This document shows positions 59,465-64,000 of a stretch of DNA of 64,000 nt, piece after piece. Position numbers and translations under genes: made by a program. Each line of letters opens with the position of its first letter. The first letter of the stretch is position 1. Where the stretch lies: the NCBI GenBank assembly GCA_910587825.1, contig CAJUNJ010000001.1, forward strand, positions 181,175 through 245,174, in the 5' to 3' direction. The notes below the pieces were generated by a model. The model worked only from the letters and a program-made list of their open reading frames with translations. It ran no database searches and was not told the origin of the DNA. This DNA comes from an uncultured Christensenellaceae bacterium (GTDB taxonomy: Bacteria; Bacillota; Clostridia; Christensenellales; Borkfalkiaceae).

Positions 59465-60733
59465 TTAATTATTTATTCGTCCATTGTTTTCCCTTGCGGT
59501 GGCAAGCATTAATTTTATCCTGTTTTCCTGATTTACTTTTGTTGCCGACGGGTCATAGTCGACGGCAACGATATTTTCATCTTTGTACAGATTTTTAAGC
59601 GTACGTATCGCGCCCTTTCCCGCAATGTGATTAGGCAGACACCCGAACGGTTGGGCGCAAACTATATTGGGCACATCCGTTTCGGCAAGCGCAGCCATTT
59701 CCGCAGGGATAAGCCAGCCCTCTCCCATCTTTACGCCCTGATTAAGTACTTTGTCGGCGCATTTTCTCAAATGTTCGAAATCGTGAATCGGTGTGAAATT
59801 ACCGTCTTTTTCAAATATCTTTATTATATTTTTCTGTTTACCGTGCAAAAGGTTATATACAAGCCTGTACGCAAATGCCGTGGCAGGATTGTGTCCGTAA
59901 AATTTTCTGTCGTTGACAACATTGATTATACAGTAAAGCACAAAGTCCATAAGCGCCGGCACTACGGGTTCGCAATTTTCGGAAATAAGAAATTCTTCAA
60001 GTCGGTTGTTGCCGATATGGGCGTATTTTACGTAAATTTCTCCTACTATTCCGACCTTTACTTTTCTTTCTTCTGTGCGCTTTACGGCAGAAAATATTCT
60101 TATTATATTCTTTGTGATTTTTTTATAATTCTTATATTTACCGCTTTTAAACTTTTCCACCACGTCCCTGACGGCAACGTCACGGGCAACATCGGCAGAA
60201 CCTTGCTCGGCCTCGTAAGGACGCGTCTGGTTATAACACCACATTATGCTGTCGCCGTAAATTATAGCGTAAACAAGCCTTAGCATCAGCGGTAAAGACA
60301 TATCAAGCGAGGAATCTTTTTCAAGTCCCGAAAAGTTTACCGACAGAACCGGAACGTTTGGAAATTCGGAAGCAACGGCTTTACGTATAAGCGGCATATA
60401 GTTTGAAGCGCGACACCCTCCGCCCGTCTGCGTAATCAAAAGGGCGGTTTTATCCGGATCGTACTTCCCGCTTTTAAGCGCGTCTATATACTGCCCGACG
60501 ACGCAAAGGCAGGGATAACACGTGTCGTTGTGAACGTGCTTTAACCCTTCGTCTATTACGGCACGCGAATCGTTGGTAAGCACCTCAACGTCGTAACCTT
60601 CCATTTTCAACACTTCCTGAATGATGAGAAAGTGCCACGGTAGCATATTCGGGATAAGTATCTTATGCGTATTTTTCATCGACTTGTCCCACTTGGGATA
60701 GCCGTTTGTGTAATCGGTTTTCATTTGCTTCAA
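59465..60733 (-). CDS. Acyl-CoA dehydratase activase-associated protein (2-hydroxyacyl-CoA dehydratase-like)
   Basis: The 422-residue protein resembles the C-terminal third of the giant (about 1400-residue) BcrAD/BadFG activase-like proteins and the dehydratase subunits that bind a [4Fe-4S] cluster. Conserved-looking Cys stretches are HNDTCYPCLCVVG, QTGGGCRASNY and AQPFGCLPNH. Its start overlaps the upstream activase stop as ATGA. The 977- and 422-residue products add up to the length of the single-chain family, so this is a two-gene version. The substrate is not known. Confidence 0.8.
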   Translation of the reverse strand: MKQMKTDYTNGYPKWDKSMKNTHKILIPNMLPWHFLIIQEVLKMEGYDVEVLTNDSRAVIDEGLKHVHNDTCYPCLCVVGQYIDALKSGKYDPDKTALLITQTGGGCRASNYMPLIRKAVASEFPNVPVLSVNFSGLEKDSSLDMSLPLMLRLVYAIIYGDSIMWCYNQTRPYEAEQGSADVARDVAVRDVVEKFKSGKYKNYKKITKNIIRIFSAVKRTEERKVKVGIVGEIYVKYAHIGNNRLEEFLISENCEPVVPALMDFVLYCIINVVNDRKFYGHNPATAFAYRLVYNLLHGKQKNIIKIFEKDGNFTPIHDFEHLRKCADKVLNQGVKMGEGWLIPAEMAALAETDVPNIVCAQPFGCLPNHIAGKGAIRTLKNLYKDENIVAVDYDPSATKVNQENRIKLMLATARENNGRINN

Positions 60734-63663
60734 CCCCGGTTTTTACGTGCGTTTTCTTCGATTGCCGCAAGCATACTTCTAAGCCTTATTTTTACTACGC
60801 CGAGATTGTTGATTTCGTCAATCTTAATCTGCGTGTACAGCTTGCCGTTCTTTTCAAGTATAGAACGCACTTCATCGGCAGTGATAGCGTCAAGTCCGCA
60901 GCCGAACGATACCAGCTGGACGAGATTTACGTTTTTGTTTTTGGATACGAAATCTGCGGCGCGGTAAAGCCTTGCGTGGTACGTCCACTGGTTAAGAACG
61001 TTTACTTTTACTTCGTCACCGCGTTCGAAAACACTGTCTTCCGATAGTACGGCAAAGCCCAATGAAGTGAGAAGTTTATTTATGCCGTGATTTATTTCGT
61101 TATCAATGTGATAAGGTCTGCCCGCAAGCACAATCGTTTGCTTGCCCTGCCGTTCGGCTTTATCAAGAATTTCTTCCGCTTTTGCCCGCACGCCGCAATG
61201 ATATTCTTCAAGCCGTTTAAAACCTTCTTCAAGCCCCTTTGCTATTTCGCTCTTTTTTACGCCGTACTTCGCAAAGACCGAATAAAGTTTTTTGACGGTT
61301 ACTTTGCGCATATTCAAATCTATGTAAGGCATTATAAAATTGTTTTCGTTAAGCCGTTCGTTATTTGCCTTTAAAAGTTCGGGATAGTAGGCAACAACGG
61401 GACAGTTATAATGGTTTGTCGAACAGTGTTCGTCTATATTATAGCTTTCGCAGGGCATAAAAATGAAGTCGGCGTTTTTATCAAGCAAACTTTCTATATG
61501 ACCGTGCATAAGCTTTGCAGGGTAACAGGCAGTATCGGAAGCGACTGTGTGCTGTCCCTTGAAATAAAGTTCTCTTGAAGATTTATCCGAAAGCACGACT
61601 TCAAACCCGATAGTTTCGAAAAATCCCGCCCACAGCGGAAGCTGTTCGTACATACCAAGCTGCAAAGGCAAACCTACCGTACCGCGTTTCCCGGAATGCA
61701 ACTCACCCTTTACCGTCTGCAAAAGCGCCGTCTGTTTATATGCGTATATGTCCAACTCCGGCGAGGCGGGTTTAAGCCCCGCACCTCTTTCGCACTTATT
61801 GCCCGATACGTAGCGTCTGCCGTCGCCGAAAGATATAATATTTATATTACAGTTGGAAGTACAGCCGTGGCAGTTGGAAGATTTGGAAGTATATGTAAAG
61901 CCATCCAACTCCTTCTCGCCGATAACCGTACTTTCGCCGTTTACGTTTTCCATTGCGTACAGGGCTGCGCCGAATGCGCCCATAAGCCCGGCTATGCCCG
62001 GACGGATTACGTTTTTACCCGTTTCCTTTTCAAACGAACGAAGCACTGCGTCGTTTAAAAAGGTTCCGCCCTGAACGACTATATTTTTTCCGAGTTCGTC
62101 TGCATTGGCTGCCCTTATTACTTTGTAAATTGCGTTTTTAACTATAGAAGAAGAGAGTCCCGCCGAAATATCGTCAACGCCCGCGCCCTCCTTCTGCGCC
62201 TGCTTGACCGCACTGTTCATAAACACGGTACAACGCGAGCCGAGTTCGACCGGGCGTTTTGCATAAAGCCCTTCTGCGGCAAACTTGTCTATCTCCATAC
62301 CCATTGCACGCGCAAAAGTCTGGATAAACGAACCGCAACCCGAAGAACACGCTTCGTTAAGCATAATCGAATCAATAGCGCCGTTTTTGATTTTAAAGCA
62401 CTTTATATCCTGTCCGCCGATATCTATAATAAAGTCGACGTCGGGATTGAAATGCGTTGCCGCTTTGAAATGCGCAACCGTTTCAACTATTCCGAAATCG
62501 GCTTTGATTGCACTTTTGATAAGGTCTTCGCCGTAACCCGTCACCGCGCTTCCGCGGATTTTAAGTCTGCCTTTGCCCAATTTGTAAATTTCTTTAAGTC
62601 TGGAAATTATAACGTCAAGCGGCTGGCCGTTGTTCGTCTGGTAGTGTGAATAGAGTATACGGCAATCGGGCGTTATAAGCATTAATTTGGTAGTCGTAGA
62701 ACCCGAATCGATACCAAGATAGCAATCTCCTTCGTAACTTTCTATATCGGCAAATTTGAGGTCTGTCGCACGGTGGCGTTTAACAAATTCGGCATATTCT
62801 TCCTTACTTGTAAAAAGAGGATCGCAGGTGGCAATATCGTCGCTTTCGCGTACGGAGCCAATCTTTGTAATTATTTCCTTTATATTAAGCGGAACAACTC
62901 CGACGGAGCCGAAAGCTGCGCCTATCGACATAAAACAAGGAGCGTTTTCGGGAAATACTGCGTTCTCTTCCGAAAGTTTAAGAGTTGTTACAAACGCCTT
63001 TCTCAGAGATTTTAAAAAGTACAGCGGTCCGCCGAGAAAGAGTACTTTGCCCTTTATCCTTCTGCCCTGCGCAAGACCGGACACCGTCTGGTCGACGACC
63101 GCCTGAAAAATGGAAGCGGCAATATCTTCCTTGCGCGCGCCCTGATTGATGAGGGGCTGGACGTCGGACTTAGCAAACACGCCGCAACGCGAAGCTATGG
63201 GATAAACTTTTTCTGCTTTCATAGCGTATTCGTCCATCTCGGTCACGGTTATATCGAGAAGAGTCGCCATCTGGTCTATGAACGCGCCCGTGCCGCCGGC
63301 ACAGCTTCCGTTCATACGCTGCTCGGTTCCGCCAGTTATAAATATAATCTTTGCATCCTCCCCGCCGAGTTCGACAGCCGCGTCCGCGTCGGGGTAAAAT
63401 TTTCTTATAGCAATAAAGGCAGCCTGAACTTCCTGTACGAAGTTCAGTCCGCTGCGCTGTGAAAGTCCAAGCCCTGCACTACCCGTAATGCTTACGCAAT
63501 ATTCTCCCCCGAACTTTGTGCTTACCTGTTCAAGTTCGGACAGAACCGTATCTTTTACGCGGGAAAAATGCCTGACGTATGAATTGTAAATTACGTTGTC
63601 ACCCTCGATTACGGCGACCTTAACAGTCGTTGAGCCAACGTCTATGCCTAAAAGTCTTGTCAT
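60730..63663 (-). CDS. Two-domain acyl-CoA dehydratase activase (BcrAD/BadFG ATPase family)
   Basis: The 977-residue protein has two ASKHA ATPase domains. The first begins RLLGIDVGSTTVKVAV (residues 3-18) with NGSCAGGTGAF as cluster-binding and ATP loop. The second begins YLGIDSGSTTTKLML with NEACSSGCGSF. Each Cys-containing loop fits the ligands of a [4Fe-4S] cluster shared between subunits. A DUF2229-like region follows. Activases of this family use ATP to drive electrons into radical dehydratases or related enzymes. I start it at 63663 because the ATG upstream overlaps the -10 of its promoter. The second gene overlaps its end. Confidence 0.85.
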   Translation of the reverse strand: MTRLLGIDVGSTTVKVAVIEGDNVIYNSYVRHFSRVKDTVLSELEQVSTKFGGEYCVSITGSAGLGLSQRSGLNFVQEVQAAFIAIRKFYPDADAAVELGGEDAKIIFITGGTEQRMNGSCAGGTGAFIDQMATLLDITVTEMDEYAMKAEKVYPIASRCGVFAKSDVQPLINQGARKEDIAASIFQAVVDQTVSGLAQGRRIKGKVLFLGGPLYFLKSLRKAFVTTLKLSEENAVFPENAPCFMSIGAAFGSVGVVPLNIKEIITKIGSVRESDDIATCDPLFTSKEEYAEFVKRHRATDLKFADIESYEGDCYLGIDSGSTTTKLMLITPDCRILYSHYQTNNGQPLDVIISRLKEIYKLGKGRLKIRGSAVTGYGEDLIKSAIKADFGIVETVAHFKAATHFNPDVDFIIDIGGQDIKCFKIKNGAIDSIMLNEACSSGCGSFIQTFARAMGMEIDKFAAEGLYAKRPVELGSRCTVFMNSAVKQAQKEGAGVDDISAGLSSSIVKNAIYKVIRAANADELGKNIVVQGGTFLNDAVLRSFEKETGKNVIRPGIAGLMGAFGAALYAMENVNGESTVIGEKELDGFTYTSKSSNCHGCTSNCNINIISFGDGRRYVSGNKCERGAGLKPASPELDIYAYKQTALLQTVKGELHSGKRGTVGLPLQLGMYEQLPLWAGFFETIGFEVVLSDKSSRELYFKGQHTVASDTACYPAKLMHGHIESLLDKNADFIFMPCESYNIDEHCSTNHYNCPVVAYYPELLKANNERLNENNFIMPYIDLNMRKVTVKKLYSVFAKYGVKKSEIAKGLEEGFKRLEEYHCGVRAKAEEILDKAERQGKQTIVLAGRPYHIDNEINHGINKLLTSLGFAVLSEDSVFERGDEVKVNVLNQWTYHARLYRAADFVSKNKNVNLVQLVSFGCGLDAITADEVRSILEKNGKLYTQIKIDEINNLGVVKIRLRSMLAAIEENARKNRG

Positions 63664-63694
63664 TGGTTTAACCGATAGTTTGTCTTGTACAATC

Positions 63695-63723
63695 ATTATA
63701 GCACAACAGTCACGGTTTTTCAA
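63695..63723 (-). promoter_or_regulatory. Promoter of the activase operon
   Basis: A minus-strand TTGAAA (63718-63723) and TATAAT (63695-63700) are separated by 17 bases. The predicted start near 63689 lies downstream of the first in-frame ATG, which decides for the start at 63663. Confidence 0.7.
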
Positions 63724-63767
63724 TTTTAAAACAATGAAAATTATGTAAAAACCAATAAATTTTGACG

Positions 63768-64000
63768 TCAACAACCGTGCATATATTTGTTTTTAGTCGC
63801 CATTCCGCCACGTATGTGACGTTCCGAAAGATTTTTATCCAAAATTTCACGCACTTCGGCATAAAGTTTTTTATCTATGTAAATCAACCTTTCCGTTACG
63901 TCTTTATGTACGGTTGATTTAGAAATATTAAAATGCGTTGCCGCAGACCTTACGGTCGAACCCGTTTCTATAATGTATTTCCCTTCCTTTATCACACGTT
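63768..64000 (-). CDS. spoIIID: Stage III sporulation regulator SpoIIID (5' end cut by the window)
   Basis: The visible 77 codons encode the SpoIIID signature: RVIKEGKYIIETGSTVRSAA, then the helix-turn-helix HFNISKSTVHKDVTERL, then EVREILDKNLSERHIRGGMATKNKY. The reading frame continues past base 64000, and the GTG at 63995 aligns inside the family, so it is not the start; roughly 8-10 residues are missing. SpoIIID is a mother-cell DNA-binding protein that switches the sigma-E regulon towards sigma-K. This is the clearest evidence that the organism forms spores. Confidence 0.95.
   Translation of the reverse strand, partial: RVIKEGKYIIETGSTVRSAATHFNISKSTVHKDVTERLIYIDKKLYAEVREILDKNLSERHIRGGMATKNKYMHGC

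Noticed and set aside
63663..63774. Activase start at 63774 or at the ATG within the -10 box
   Set aside because: The extra residues are hydrophobic and unlike the family, overlap spoIIID, and lie upstream of the predicted transcription start.
1..64000. CRISPR array or complete defence or biosynthetic island
   Set aside because: I saw no set of regularly spaced direct repeats and no cas, restriction, synthase or transposase genes. The accessory content is limited to the phage remnant, the MNT/HepT pair and possibly the Vat-like gene and ABC module.

Overview
The window looks like chromosomal DNA of an anaerobic, endospore-forming Firmicute of the class Clostridia, probably an uncultured gut-type lineage. 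Support comes from a SpoIIID-type regulator at the right edge, a SpoVB-like flippase, the NAD-linked PyrK/PyrD dihydroorotate dehydrogenase, a BcrAD/BadFG-type activase, a short ProS of the archaeal/eukaryal-like type, and Gram-positive promoters and Shine-Dalgarno sites. No close species could be named from sequence alone.

Layout. 1-3 kb: tRNA-Thr with a duplicated 3' end, a SPOR-like membrane protein, a polysaccharide deacetylase and a small phage-like remnant. 3-11 kb: a pyrimidine operon on the minus strand (pyrB-C-F-K-D, an ABC-2 transporter pair, pyrE). It is preceded by a consensus promoter, a probable leader peptide and a terminator hairpin. 11-15 kb: a metallophosphoesterase, a Cys-rich probable spore-surface protein, a LysM-like protein, a SpoVB-like flippase and two half-size TauE/SafE proteins. 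15-27 kb: a 1399-residue secreted protein anchored near both ends, an rRNA methyltransferase, an exonuclease-BRCT protein, serS and a P-type ATPase. 27-33 kb: a Vat/CatB-like acetyltransferase, gyrB-gyrA and an unannotated 51-residue zinc-ribbon gene. 33-41 kb: a compact histidine operon headed by a TrpR-like regulator, with histidinol-phosphatase just upstream. 41-50 kb: a zinc-ribbon membrane protein, an anchored metallo-beta-lactamase-fold protein, valS, a nitrate/sulfonate/taurine-type ABC importer, an HTH-MNT/HepT toxin-antitoxin pair with a nonsense mutation in the toxin, and proS. 50-59 kb: a phosphohexomutase, transketolase, and a two-component system with an FtsX-type ABC transporter that share an operator-like repeat. 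59-64 kb: a two-gene version of the giant acyl-CoA dehydratase activase, then spoIIID running off the edge.

Working together. The pyr genes cover carbamoyl phosphate plus aspartate to UMP; carbamoyl-phosphate synthetase is not in the window. The his genes plus histidinol-phosphatase cover the whole route from PRPP and ATP to histidine. The sensor kinase, regulator and ABC transporter form one probable envelope-stress or peptide-resistance module.

The most interesting signal is in front of pyrB. A 32-codon leader ORF starts about one base after the predicted transcription start and stops in the apical loop of an intrinsic terminator. This is the architecture of translation-coupled attenuation, as in enterobacterial pyrBI, rather than PyrR control. 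Several other units show the same promoter-to-ATG spacing, so leaderless mRNAs may be common in this organism.
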